Shown here one piece after another: positions 31,401 to 40,672 of a stretch of DNA of 44,890 nucleotides. A model generated the notes under the pieces. That model worked only from the letters and a program-made list of their open reading frames with translations, was not told where the DNA came from and searched no databases. Position 1 is the stretch's first letter; every line of letters begins with the position of its first letter. This DNA comes from Clostridia bacterium (GTDB lineage Bacteria; Bacillota; Clostridia; Oscillospirales; Acutalibacteraceae): assembly GCA_017473435.1 (NCBI GenBank), contig JAFULG010000074.1:1-44890 (forward strand), written 5' to 3'. A program made the translations under genes and the position numbers.

Positions 31401-34400
31401 CCGTTATTGTTGTTTTCGTCAACGAAGTTAACTGTTGCTGTTTCGGGAGCAAGAACAAATGCTCTTACAATGGGAACTGCATAGAACAGCTCATTACCCC
31501 AGTCAAGCATATAAGCAAGCTCTGCATAAGCACCTGCCTGAGCAACAGGCTCTCTTGATGTGATAACCTCACCGTTGAGGTTTACACCTACAAATACGTG
31601 TTCAACCTCTTCCTTTGCAAGTGCAAAGTCTTCATCGCTGAGGTCGTTCTGAACAACTGTTGCGCAAAGATCGTATTCGCCGCTGAGAACTGCAGGAAGA
31701 GTGATGATACCGTTTTCATCGTTGATGATCCAGTCAAGCTCAACCTGAGTAGCGTTGGGAGTGATTACAAGGTAGCCTACATCAGCTGATGTTTCGTAGT
31801 TACCGTCAGCAGTAACTGCACCTACAATGTAAACACCGATATTTGAGGGAACAAGGTCACCGTTAACCTTGATTCTGAGGTTGGGAAGCTCAAGGCCTTC
31901 TGCGATTGATTCAAGAGCCTGGATGAGGCTGTTTACGGTTTCACTGCTGAAGCCAAGTCCGTCAAGAAGCTCGTCGCCGAGGTTTGCAATCTTTGAAAGT
32001 GATTCTGAAAGCTCCTGAAGGCTCATTTCACCGCTGAAATATTCACCGAGCTTACCGGGAAGTCTGAGCTGAACATAACCTTCGAGGTCGTTTTCAACGT
32101 CAACGCCGATAACAAAGTCGATTGTATTGATGCCTTCGGGATCAGTTACGGGATCAATGTTGATGTCGCTGCCGAATGCTGCAACCTGCGAGTTGATTGT
32201 AACGCTTGAGGGAGCCTTTTCAATCTCGAGGGCTACAGTCTTTTCGCAAGGTCTGTAGTCATCGTTACCTGCAAATGCAAGAACTGCTTCGTAGCTGCCT
32301 ACGTCAAGACCTGCAACCTTTGTCTTGCAGATGATTTCGCCTTCGGTTTCAGTGCCTTCTGACATAAGAACTGCTTCAAATGCCTTTACAACGTCTTCAC
32401 CTGAAGCACCGTACTTAACTGCTGCTGAATCAAGAGAAGCGATTTCAGCAATCTTTCTTGTATCCTTGATTGTAACTGTTGTTTCTGTTTCGCCGATAAG
32501 CCACTTTGCATCCTTATAGCTTACCTTGATTCTTTCTGTTGAACCGTCACCGTTTGAACCGAATTCTCTTGCACCGTAGTACTTAAGGTATTCAGCGTTC
32601 TTGTAGTCATTCTTGAGATCGTCAAGAGTAACTTCCTTGATTTCCTCGCCTACTTCAAGCCAGAGCTCTGAAAGGGGAAGAGAAATCTTCTGACCGGGAA
32701 TTTCGATTGAACCGATTGAGAATGAGGGAATTTCGATATCAAGAGTAGTAGCCTCTCTTGCAAGATATGTAACCTTGATTTCAGCATCGTCTTCTCTTGC
32801 GGGAGCGTTTACTGCTGCGTCATAAATAACCTTTACATCGGGAGCTTCTGCACCTGATCTGAAGGGAACCTTTGCATCCTCAGCAAGGTCAAACTTTGCA
32901 GGAACACTTGTAACTGTTACTGTGTAGTTTACGTGCTCTGCAGCAACAAACTGAGCTGTTGCAGCTGTGCTGTTATATGAAAGGGGAAGAGTAACTGCAG
33001 TGTTGTCATCACCTGCTACAACGATTGATTCAATAGCGTAGCCTGCTGCAGGTGTAGCCTTTACTGTGTAGTTTACGTTACCTACAACCTCAAAGCTTGT
33101 GCCTGCCTTACCGTTGAAGAGAACCTGTGCACCGTCGGAAACGATAGTAACATATGTCTTTTCGGGAACGTCAGTTACTTCGATGTTGTTAAGAACAAGC
33201 TGTGCGGGCTTATAGCTTTCGCTACCGTCATAAGTGATTGTAACATCAACATAGGACTTACCGTCTGCTTCTTCAACCTCGCCTACTGTAAGGATATAAT
33301 CTGCATCTGCAAGCTCCTCACCGTCTGCGATAACCTTTACCTTAAGAGCTTCTGTAAGAACTGACTTAAGCTGATCTTCACTTAAGAATCTTACAGCCTC
33401 TGTAAGATCTGCTGTTTCAATAGAGGTTGCAGTTCTGGGATCAACAAGCACGATTTTTGCTGATGCTGATACATCCTGATACCGAATACCGTCGTTGTCG
33501 TAGCTGATTGTAACGTTTACCGTTGTGCCGTCAGCAACATCCTTAAGAGCAACTTCCTTACCGTTTACTGTGTACTTGATTGAGTGGCCTGCACCGTAAA
33601 CAGCCATAAAGTCGGGAGCTGCGGATACGATAAGAGCATCGAATACTTCCTTATCTGTGGGAACCTTTGCGCTGTACTTGCCGTTAACGCCGTCGTACTT
33701 ATCAAATACAACTGTATCGTCTGTAAGGTTGATAGCGGCTGTGCCGTAAACAACCTCAACGGTGTACTTGCCGTCTGTTACAGTTCTGAAGCTTGTCTTT
33801 GCGTTGATTGATTCAAGAGCTGTAGCGTCGATATTATGGTATGTAACTGCGCCGTTTACCTTGTTGCCTGCAGCATCCTTAACGATGATGTCAGCAACAT
33901 ATTCCTTTGAAAGAACATTGGGTGTAACAACGATAGTATAATCTGTCTTTTCTCTGTAAAGGCCGTTCTTTTCAGCAGTAATGTCTGCGCCTGCCTTTAC
34001 CTGAGTCTTTGAATCAAGACCGCTGATTGTTACGTTGTAGCTTGTGTCAATAACTGTAAGAGTTACTTCATTTGAAACGATTTCACCGTACTTTGCGTCA
34101 GAGTACTTGATTCTGATTTTTTCAGAACCCTTCTGACCGAAGTTATGAGTGATACCGTTAATATTAACTGAAAGGCTATCGTTGATATTCTTCCAACCGA
34201 GATCACCGATAGAAAGACCAACGGGCTTGTATTCGATTGTTACATCGGAAGCCTTGAGGTCTGCAGGAACGGATGAGCCGTAAACTGCGTTGAATACAAG
34301 AGCCTTAAGCTTTGCATCGTCATCTCTGCCGTAGCAGTAGTTGATTGTGCCGTCCTTTGCTGTGATTGAGCCGTTTGCTTCATAGGTAACCTTTACGGTG

Positions 34401-37400
34401 TAGTTTTCGCCGTCACCGCAGGTAAGAGTTACGGTTGCAGTCTTGCTGTTATAGGAAACAGCGGAAGCTACGTTTTCGCCTGAAGCATTGAGAACCTCAA
34501 CCTTGCTTACAACCTTACTCTTTGCAGGAGCAACTGTAATTGTTACAGCGCTGTTACCCTGAACGGAAGCGGAGCTTGTAAGAGTTGTGCCGTTGATCTT
34601 AACTGTGCCGTCAGCTGTTGCACCGTCGAGAGTGAAGTTACAGGGCTGAACCTTAGCAGAAACGGTAACTGTGAAGTTAATTGTCTTTGCCTTGTAGCTT
34701 GAGTTACCTGCGAAGGTGATTGTACCGCTTACCTCTGTGGGAACTTCCTTAACCGTGGGAAGCTGTGCTTCGTCAAGAGCAAGCTCATAGGAAAGACCGT
34801 TGGGGTTAACGATGTTATTTGTGATAGCACTCTTGATTTCGTCGGGAGTATTATAGCTGATTGTTTCAGAAATAGCGTTGAATGCGATACCGCAGTCATT
34901 TCTTGAATCAGTAAGAGTAATTGTAACTACCTTTGTGAAAGCGGGATACTTACCGTTTTCGGGAATTGTTACCTGGATGCTTTCTGTATCTGTACCCTTT
35001 GCTTCTACTTCAGTACCGAAGTATGCTTTGAAAACACCGTTCCAGAGAGCACCGAATTCAGCATAACCTGCCAAAGCACCTGCTATACCGTTATGGTGGA
35101 ACTTAACTGTTGCATTCATATCTGCAACGCCGAGAGCTGACTTAACAGCTGCTTCTGTTGCAGCAACAAAATCATCGTTTACTTCGCTTGTGGGATTATA
35201 AGGAACAACTGCATCCTCTTTGATAGCAGGATTGAACTTCTTGAGTTCAACTGTTACGTTGTATGAGGGAGCTGCTGTATCGAGAGCGTCGCCTGCACCG
35301 TTAATCTTATTGATTGTAACTGTGTGGCTTCTTGTTGTGATGTTTTCAGCCTTATCGTTAACCTTGATAAAGTCGATGTATTCATCATCTGCAGGAGTTA
35401 CTGTGAAGGTTGCAACACCGTTTTCGATAACGGGAGTTACACCTGTGAAGCTTGCATCCTTGATTTCGCCGTAGAGCTCTACCTCGAATTCAGCGGAAGC
35501 AGCCTTATAAAGGTCTGTTTCGTCAGCTGTTGCAGTTACAGCAACCTTTGTTGTACCGCCCTGAACGGGAAGTGCGATTTCGCCGAGTTCAAATGAAACT
35601 GCAGCGCCGGATGTAGCATTAATGTTAGCGGAAAGATATTCTGTAATCTTTTCTGCAGTTGCGTCTGCGGAAGAAGCAAGGTTCATCTTAAGCTCTTCGG
35701 GAACATTGATTGTTGCAGTACCGCGGTCATAAGTGATAACGATTGTTTCGTCGAGGGTAACAGCAGGATATCTGTCTGTTGCCTTTGCTTTGATTGTTAC
35801 GGGGATCTTTGCGCCTTCAACAAGGTCAGCCTTGTCAGCTGTTGTTGTGATTTCAACATCGTCAACTGTTGCTACGCCTACTGACTTTGCTACGTCAACA
35901 ACGGAGCTGAAGATTGAACCCTTGATTGTGTCAAATTCTGCACCTGCAACATAGCTGATTTCCTTGTCGGAGCCGAGGCTTACGAGCGCTCTTTCAGCAA
36001 ATTCAACAGCAACTGTGTGTTCCTTTGCTTCTGTAGCGGGAGCGAAGGTGTGGTAGAAGTAGGTTTCGCAGCCACTGTATGTTACATCATTGGAAATTTC
36101 AACACCGTCAACCTTGATTGACTTGATATAATATGAATCTATCTGGGGATAAACATTAAACTCATATTCGCCTGCGAAGAAATTATCTTTTTCTATTTTA
36201 CCTGTACCTGATTCAGACAGCTGTAAAATCTCGGCACCATCTTTATATGCGATAATATCACCGATATGAGCAACAGGAATCTTATTGCCTTCTGCATCTG
36301 TTTCAATACCATGAGCGATAAAAGTAAGCTTACCGGGAGTTTCAAGGAGCTTGAAGCTGATTTCAGCTGTGCCGGAAGTAGCCTTGAGTGAGTTTGTGGC
36401 TGCTACCTCGTAGGAAACAACAGCCTTTGCAGTTTTGCCGATAGCTGTGGGAAGACCTGTGATATCGGTAACGGTTACTGCACCGCCGTTTGTTGAGAAA
36501 GCCTTTGCAGCCTTTTCAATAGCTTCAGCCTTGTTCTTGAATTCGATTACAGCGTCAGAAACGTTTACTGTAGCGTCTGCTCTGCCGTCAACGAGGTTGA
36601 TTTCGGTTTCGATTACTGAGCTGTCATAAATGCTGTTTGCAGCGTAGGTGATTCTTACCTTTTCAGTTTTACCACTTTCGTATGAGAAATCAGCACTGAA
36701 GGCTTTCATACCGGTGGGGTCTGAACCGATAGCATACCAAGCACTACCTATACCAATGACAGATGTTGATTTGTATTCAATTTTAACATCATTTACAGTA
36801 AGGCCTGCAGGGATTGAAGCACCTGAGTTAACAACAGCGTCAAAGATGGCCTTTTCGCTTGTTTCCTTCGACTGACCTATGATAAAGGGAATTTCGAGAA
36901 CGCCCTCATTCTTTACAAGACCGCTCTTTGCAAAGGTAACATTAACTGTGTAGTTACCTTCATTTTCAACGTTGAATGTGTATGTTACTGAACGGTTGTC
37001 ACCGTATTTAAGTTCAGCACCTTCAACAGCTGAAACATAGTAGCCTGCATCGGGAGTTGCAACAACAGTTACTTCACCCTTGAAGGCATGAACTGATGAG
37101 CCTGTTTCACCGTTAACTGTTACTGTACCGCCTGCGTTCTGTGTAACATTGATTGTTGCAGGAGCAACTTCGTTTGTGATATTAACAGCCTTGGTTACAG
37201 TAGCTGTGGTAAGGGTCTTATATGTTGTATCCTTAAGAGCTGCTGTATAAGTAACTGTAACGTCAGTTGCTTCGTTTACGGGAAGATCTTTAATAGCAGG
37301 TGAACATTCATAAGAGAATGTATAATCGTCTGCTGTAAGACCGGGAATGCTGAATGCTGCCTTGATAGCTGCATCAACATCCTGTTTTGTTGTAAGAGCA

Positions 37401-38233
37401 GGGATATCCGCTACAACGGGAGTATACTTTGCTCTGCCGTCTATAAGTTTGATTTCAGCTTCAACAAATGAGGTGTTGTAACCTTCATAACCTTCCTTAA
37501 GGCTGATTCTTACAGTTTCTGTCTTTCCACTTTCATAAGTGAAATCTTTAGCGAAACTGGGATAAAGCTTTAAAATGCCATCATCAACATAATCCAATGC
37601 TTCCCACTTATCTGCATATCCGGCAACTGCTGTTTTGTATGTGATTGTAACATCATTTACAGTAAGACCTGCAGGAATTGATTTAGCTGTATCAATAACA
37701 GCAGCAAAAATCTTTGCTTCAGTTGTAGCTTTATCTTCGCCGATTATGTAAGGAACTTCAAGTACACCTGTTTTCTTTTCAAGCTTACTGTCTTTTGCAG
37801 CAGTTGAATAGAAACAAGTTGTGAATGAATCCAAAGCTTTAGTAAAGCTCCAATCTGTAATAGAAGCCTTCTTGGAAACCCAAACTTTATATTCTGTATT
37901 ATCAGTAAGGGTTACTGCTTCTCCGGCATTTTCATCGTTTTTATACACATGGATTTCTGCAGTTTCTGGTACTGAACCTGTGCTGCAATAATATCCTTTA
38001 TATACTCTACCTTCGTTAGGCTCAATGTCATAATGCTTACGAAGCAGTGTGTACATATCGCCCCTTGTGAGAGGCTTGTCTACGTCGATATTAAGAACGA
38101 GGCCGGAATCGCCTGCAGCATAACTAAAATAATGTCCACCGGCAGATCTGCTTTCTGCGAACACCGACATAGGAATCATCGTAAAGAGCATGAGTGCCGC
38201 CAAGAAAATACTCAGCGCTTTTTTGATTTTCAT
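28433..38233 (-). CDS. Giant secreted repeat protein with MBG-type domains
   Basis: A single frame encodes 3266 residues. The signal peptide is IKKALSIFLAALMLFTMIPMSVFA (1-26). Then come about seven diverged units of 200-500 residues beginning near residues 155, 440, 750, 1005, 1295, 1505 and 1785 (units 1 and 2 share PAGLTVNDV and ESGKTE). MBG-type repeats follow (YDGT at about 2280 and 2630, KVYDGEP at about 2375, TYDGKG at about 2725, MBG_2 at about 2850). The last 340 residues (2930-3266) hold a duplicated 150-residue domain. There is no LPXTG motif, C-terminal membrane helix or enzymatic domain. ATG at 38233 has AAAGGTGG 10 bases upstream. It is probably an adhesin or surface scaffold. 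Confidence 0.9.
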   Translation of the reverse strand: MKIKKALSIFLAALMLFTMIPMSVFAESRSAGGHYFSYAAGDSGLVLNIDVDKPLTRGDMYTLLRKHYDIEPNEGRVYKGYYCSTGSVPETAEIHVYKNDENAGEAVTLTDNTEYKVWVSKKASITDWSFTKALDSFTTCFYSTAAKDSKLEKKTGVLEVPYIIGEDKATTEAKIFAAVIDTAKSIPAGLTVNDVTITYKTAVAGYADKWEALDYVDDGILKLYPSFAKDFTYESGKTETVRISLKEGYEGYNTSFVEAEIKLIDGRAKYTPVVADIPALTTKQDVDAAIKAAFSIPGLTADDYTFSYECSPAIKDLPVNEATDVTVTYTAALKDTTYKTLTTATVTKAVNITNEVAPATINVTQNAGGTVTVNGETGSSVHAFKGEVTVVATPDAGYYVSAVEGAELKYGDNRSVTYTFNVENEGNYTVNVTFAKSGLVKNEGVLEIPFIIGQSKETSEKAIFDAVVNSGASIPAGLTVNDVKIEYKSTSVIGIGSAWYAIGSDPTGMKAFSADFSYESGKTEKVRITYAANSIYDSSVIETEINLVDGRADATVNVSDAVIEFKNKAEAIEKAAKAFSTNGGAVTVTDITGLPTAIGKTAKAVVSYEVAATNSLKATSGTAEISFKLLETPGKLTFIAHGIETDAEGNKIPVAHIGDIIAYKDGAEILQLSESGTGKIEKDNFFAGEYEFNVYPQIDSYYIKSIKVDGVEISNDVTYSGCETYFYHTFAPATEAKEHTVAVEFAERALVSLGSDKEISYVAGAEFDTIKGSIFSSVVDVAKSVGVATVDDVEITTTADKADLVEGAKIPVTIKAKATDRYPAVTLDETIVITYDRGTATINVPEELKMNLASSADATAEKITEYLSANINATSGAAVSFELGEIALPVQGGTTKVAVTATADETDLYKAASAEFEVELYGEIKDASFTGVTPVIENGVATFTVTPADDEYIDFIKVNDKAENITTRSHTVTINKINGAGDALDTAAPSYNVTVELKKFNPAIKEDAVVPYNPTSEVNDDFVAATEAAVKSALGVADMNATVKFHHNGIAGALAGYAEFGALWNGVFKAYFGTEVEAKGTDTESIQVTIPENGKYPAFTKVVTITLTDSRNDCGIAFNAISETISYNTPDEIKSAITNNIVNPNGLSYELALDEAQLPTVKEVPTEVSGTITFAGNSSYKAKTINFTVTVSAKVQPCNFTLDGATADGTVKINGTTLTSSASVQGNSAVTITVAPAKSKVVSKVEVLNASGENVASAVSYNSKTATVTLTCGDGENYTVKVTYEANGSITAKDGTINYCYGRDDDAKLKALVFNAVYGSSVPADLKASDVTIEYKPVGLSIGDLGWKNINDSLSVNINGITHNFGQKGSEKIRIKYSDAKYGEIVSNEVTLTVIDTSYNVTISGLDSKTQVKAGADITAEKNGLYREKTDYTIVVTPNVLSKEYVADIIVKDAAGNKVNGAVTYHNIDATALESINAKTSFRTVTDGKYTVEVVYGTAAINLTDDTVVFDKYDGVNGKYSAKVPTDKEVFDALIVSAAPDFMAVYGAGHSIKYTVNGKEVALKDVADGTTVNVTISYDNDGIRYQDVSASAKIVLVDPRTATSIETADLTEAVRFLSEDQLKSVLTEALKVKVIADGEELADADYILTVGEVEEADGKSYVDVTITYDGSESYKPAQLVLNNIEVTDVPEKTYVTIVSDGAQVLFNGKAGTSFEVVGNVNYTVKATPAAGYAIESIVVAGDDNTAVTLPLSYNSTAATAQFVAAEHVNYTVTVTSVPAKFDLAEDAKVPFRSGAEAPDVKVIYDAAVNAPAREDDAEIKVTYLAREATTLDIEIPSFSIGSIEIPGQKISLPLSELWLEVGEEIKEVTLDDLKNDYKNAEYLKYYGAREFGSNGDGSTERIKVSYKDAKWLIGETETTVTIKDTRKIAEIASLDSAAVKYGASGEDVVKAFEAVLMSEGTETEGEIICKTKVAGLDVGSYEAVLAFAGNDDYRPCEKTVALEIEKAPSSVTINSQVAAFGSDINIDPVTDPEGINTIDFVIGVDVENDLEGYVQLRLPGKLGEYFSGEMSLQELSESLSKIANLGDELLDGLGFSSETVNSLIQALESIAEGLELPNLRIKVNGDLVPSNIGVYIVGAVTADGNYETSADVGYLVITPNATQVELDWIINDENGIITLPAVLSGEYDLCATVVQNDLSDEDFALAKEEVEHVFVGVNLNGEVITSREPVAQAGAYAELAYMLDWGNELFYAVPIVRAFVLAPETATVNFVDENNNNGFMFTYDGTEKSVEAEAVSMAGEALPSENISIHYYGVMNDGTTYNSKEAPVHAGAYSAIATYAETNENGDYVRVGMNVAAIAILPAESEVAVESAVKVYDGEPKTLNVTASPEEIDEFIIITSGIKVDDQIVTLSGTANVDFPERLDNLFKKYIPEAYENGVKLFEALPVIEKVEQLLDAANIENEEIAVLIENLKALPEGTTLTFKDNAELTDVGAYLVAAIVCEPDYIPSIDAGVLVIVPDVQTTTLSWNQVDENAVFTVEKAKAFDFGATAAAENVTVGTIFAGINADDVIYLSKEASASIGAYTEVAYTNDIDAITYVAKPIIRSYIIVPEAYTVEFVDANENGKFLREYDGTPKAVEAVAYDMSGNLANGGEMTIRYIGVEGDFEMYNSTVAPTNAGTYTVIADFVKRDEDGKLLGMGSKQGVLVITKTLLDFDVIDTTVTYDGKGHFADTSSAVATDYLAAIYSEGNVNIIFPEDMKNIVDLIPVKDYTAANLADEFSQLAAKVENANVKNALNKIAGHIAQYGNAGVVINGELPTDAGIYEIATVCVAENYITDLSRGTLTILPKDVTITVDDAEKVEGAADPAFTYTVEGLVEGDDLGIIISREEGEEVGEYAITASYTADKNYNVTVADGTLTITEGEKEEKEYLAGRSLLFRDIIKIRYYYDFTEFAGRISSTGLLIWSEEEYNSTDVHDITTAPYHVRDLAQRSDNGYYYGESDGIPAKNMIDNQVAVAYVVLNDGTVVYTESCVFSPVIYCQAVLDENAVYAETMKTLAATLMNYGAAAQLHFKYKTDTLMNSWMAKELQVVNYSDELIQALPEFDSSKFALTNDTAFVKSGSSLTFAGNIRHNFYFDVQSEAIAGATEMKVLYWNESEYNAYAELTVENAHIAQLAYDADNSASAGINCYRTVLGGVSAKDLRDAFAVVVYYKDAQGNDHYSQIFTDSAHDYVRRVLGNNIAAEMKALAKAFLVYQIAAEDHLLQK

Positions 38234-38370
38234 TTTTTGTTTTCCACCTTTCATAATATTGTTTTTTGCCGTGTATATAAACTCCCGAAACGGGAACAGA
38301 TTCCGTTTTTTCTCCTCCCTTTTTCTTCAGCGTTCCCCCCAAAAGGGCAGACCACCTCATAGTCTTAGTA

Positions 38371-38399
38371 ATTATAACACTAATGATTTATTTGTTCAA
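38371..38399 (-). promoter_or_regulatory. Promoter of the giant secreted protein
   Basis: On the minus strand TTGAAC (38399-38394) and TATAAT (38376-38371) have a 17-base spacer, with TGT before the -10. The leader is about 130 bases. No strong terminator separates this transcript from the peptide cassette, so read-through is possible. Confidence 0.75.
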
Positions 38400-38532
38400 G
38401 AGAATTATCAAAAAAACTGCACGATTTATTAATATAGTATACATATTTTTTTAATGTTTTTGACGAATAAACTAAAAAAGAAAAATAGGTGTGGTGATTT
38501 CATCAATTCCGCAGGAATTGTATCACGTTATC

Positions 38533-38561
38533 TTGTGTTTAATATAATTGTATGCTATAAT
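38533..38561 (+). promoter_or_regulatory. Promoter of the RhuM-family gene
   Basis: TTGTGT at 38533-38538 and TATAAT at 38556-38561 have a 17-base spacer and an extended -10 TGC. Initiation near 38568 rules out the upstream frame start at 38454. Confidence 0.7.
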
Positions 38562-38591
38562 TCCCCTATAATCAAAACCGAGGATGAGCTT

Positions 38592-39575
38592 ATGAATACG
38601 GAAAATAGTATGGTAATTTTTAAAACCGATGACAATCAGATAGCTGTTGATGTTCGCTTTTATGATGAATCTGTGTGGCTCACGTTAGATCAGATGTCAG
38701 CTCTTTTTGAAAGGGATAAATCTACAATTTCAAGGCATATTAAAAATGTGTTTGCCGAGGGTGAACTTGAAAGAAATTCAGTTGTTGCAAATTTTGCAAC
38801 AACTGCCGCAGACGGCAAAGAATATCAGGTTGACTATTATAACCTTGATGTGATTATTTCCGTCGGTTACCGTGTGAAATCACAGCGAGGCGTTCAGTTC
38901 AGACAGTGGGCAACAAAGCGTCTTAACGAATACATCCGCAAGGGCTTCACAATGGATGATGAAAGGCTTAAAAGCTTAGGCGGTGGCGGATATTTCAAGG
39001 AGCTTTTGGAAAGAATCCGTGACATCCGTGCATCTGAAAAGGTCTTTTACCGTCAGATTTTGGACATCTATGCCACAAGCATAGACTATGACCCCCGTGC
39101 AGAAATCTCCGTTGATTTTTTCAAAAAGGTACAGAACAAAATTCACTATGCCGTTCACGGACAGACTGCCGCAGAGGTTATATACAACCGTGCCGACAGC
39201 GAAAAAGAGTTTATGGGGCTTACCTCATTCAAGGGAAGCAGACCGCATCTCAGTGATGCAAAAATCGGCAAAAACTATCTTGATGAAAAAGAGCTTCGTT
39301 CCCTCGGTCAGTTGGTTTCCGGTTATCTTGACTTTGCCGAAAGACAGGCAGAGCGTGAGCAGACAATGACAATGAAGGATTGGTCAGAGCATTTGGACCG
39401 TATTCTTACGATGTCAGGCGAACAGCTTCTTACTGGTGCAGGCAGTATTTCACAGGCTCAGGCAATCGACAAGGCGACAGAGGAATACAAAAAGTATCAG
39501 CAAAAAACCTTAAGTCAGGTCGAGAAGGATTATCTTGATACTATTAAAATGATAGAGGATAAAACCTCCAACTAA
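38592..39575 (+). CDS. Virulence RhuM-family protein
   Basis: A 327-residue protein of the RhuM family. The N-terminal half has VDVRFYDESVWLTLDQMSALFERDKSTISRHIKNVFAEGEL (a helix-turn-helix-like segment) and YNLDVIISVGYRVKSQRGVQFRQWATKRLNEYIRKGF, the family signature. The C-terminal half (about 140-327) is helical and charged. The name derives from a Salmonella island gene; the biochemical function is unknown, and homologues frequent phage, island and restriction-modification loci. ATG at 38592 agrees with the promoter just upstream, with a weak GAGGA before it. It is a stand-alone gene divergent from the giant protein. Confidence 0.9.
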   Translation: MNTENSMVIFKTDDNQIAVDVRFYDESVWLTLDQMSALFERDKSTISRHIKNVFAEGELERNSVVANFATTAADGKEYQVDYYNLDVIISVGYRVKSQRGVQFRQWATKRLNEYIRKGFTMDDERLKSLGGGGYFKELLERIRDIRASEKVFYRQILDIYATSIDYDPRAEISVDFFKKVQNKIHYAVHGQTAAEVIYNRADSEKEFMGLTSFKGSRPHLSDAKIGKNYLDEKELRSLGQLVSGYLDFAERQAEREQTMTMKDWSEHLDRILTMSGEQLLTGAGSISQAQAIDKATEEYKKYQQKTLSQVEKDYLDTIKMIEDKTSN

Positions 39576-39625
39576 AATTTACCTATTTACTGCTCTCTAC
39601 GCGAGGGTAGTTTTGCTTTGTAAAC

Positions 39626-39659
39626 AAAAAATCTCCACCGACTTTTTCATCGGTGGAGA
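39626..39659 (-). terminator. Terminator of the sigma-like gene
   Basis: TCTCCACCGA and TCGGTGGAGA form a 10-pair stem. On the minus strand it is followed by a run of six T, immediately after the 39664 stop. It may also help end the convergent RhuM transcript. Confidence 0.85.
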
Positions 39660-39663
39660 AATC

Positions 39664-40467
39664 TTATACGGTAGTTTTCAATTGTGATTTTATCTTTTTG
39701 AGTTTCTTACCAACAGCACTGTGAGTTTTATAACCTAACTTTTTCGCAATTTCCTCTTGAGTGTAGCCTTGAATGTGTAGCAAAAGAATTTTTCTGTCCT
39801 CGTCAGGCAAGGCACCGATTACTGCTTTTGCTTCGGCAATATCAAAGGCATCTTCTGCAGGATATTTCTCATCAACATCAGACATCGACACAACCTGTGT
39901 CTTTGTTCTGATATGGTTCCACTTGCGGTTAAAGTCTTGCTTCGGGTAATTATGCTTGCGGTTTGAAAAATCCTCGTGGGTAAGATTACTGTCAACGGTT
40001 TCTGCAATCTCACCAAAAGCCATCGCATCCATAAGGTCGCTCATTCTTTGATTAAGAAACTCATCCGCCGCACCAGGCTCAAGAAACAGTTCGGGGCGAT
40101 GTTCAATTGCACCTGCAAGGATCTCTTCAATAGCATCAGGATTCTGCTCGGCAAGGTCATATATTATCTCCGAAACATATATGCCGTTATTATCACGCAG
40201 CACCGACAAAGGGCTGTCTTTTCCATAAGCGGCAGGGTCATATTTCAGACCTTTTTCTCTTGCTAAACCGTTCCAAGCCGCACCGTGAATTTCTCTTATT
40301 CTACCCATATGCTCCTGGTCTTCGAGGGAGATTGTTCCGTTTTCATAATCTTCATCACTGTGCCGCCGACGAGCAGAAAAATCATCTTTCAAAAAGTTCA
40401 GGCGGTACTCTTCAGCGGTATGTTCCTTGCCGACACCGAGAAGCTCAAGCAAAATTTCTTTGTCCAT
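39664..40467 (-). CDS. Sigma-70 region-4-like regulatory protein
   Basis: A 267-residue acidic protein. The C-terminal 55 residues are a sigma-70 region 4-type helix-turn-helix: ALPDEDRKILLLHIQGYTQEEIAKKLGYKTHSAVGKKLKKIKSQL. The first 190 residues are helical and not recognised. No region 2 is visible, so it is not an ordinary sigma factor; such proteins occur in integrative elements and phages as transcription activators. The gene is a single unit with its own terminator. A TATAAT-like -10 lies just upstream (near 40496-40501, minus strand), but I cannot place a good -35. Confidence 0.75.
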   Translation of the reverse strand: MDKEILLELLGVGKEHTAEEYRLNFLKDDFSARRRHSDEDYENGTISLEDQEHMGRIREIHGAAWNGLAREKGLKYDPAAYGKDSPLSVLRDNNGIYVSEIIYDLAEQNPDAIEEILAGAIEHRPELFLEPGAADEFLNQRMSDLMDAMAFGEIAETVDSNLTHEDFSNRKHNYPKQDFNRKWNHIRTKTQVVSMSDVDEKYPAEDAFDIAEAKAVIGALPDEDRKILLLHIQGYTQEEIAKKLGYKTHSAVGKKLKKIKSQLKTTV

Positions 40468-40672
40468 AGTTTTACCTTACCTTGTCCTTTTTGCTTTTAT
40501 TATACATTTTTCGTTTGTCGAAAAGGGGTGAAAGTTGGTGGAGAGGAGTGTGATTTTGAATTCTTACATTGTTGATTTTTAGGATATTATATTGGAAATA
40601 ATGTTAAAAGAGTATCAAAAGAATACATTTCCACAAACATTTTTAGTTTGTAAAAAAGCTATGCTCCTTTTC

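Noticed and set aside
29021-36875. Many plus-strand frames of 60-150 codons
   Set aside because: All lie antisense to the single uninterrupted 3266-residue frame and lack initiation signals.
28433-38233. Sortase-anchored adhesin
   Set aside because: No LPXTG-type motif, hydrophobic stretch or basic tail at the C-terminus.
38454-38591. N-terminal extension of the RhuM protein
   Set aside because: The extended -10 promoter at 38556-38561 lies inside this stretch, so the transcript starts after it; the residues do not match the family.
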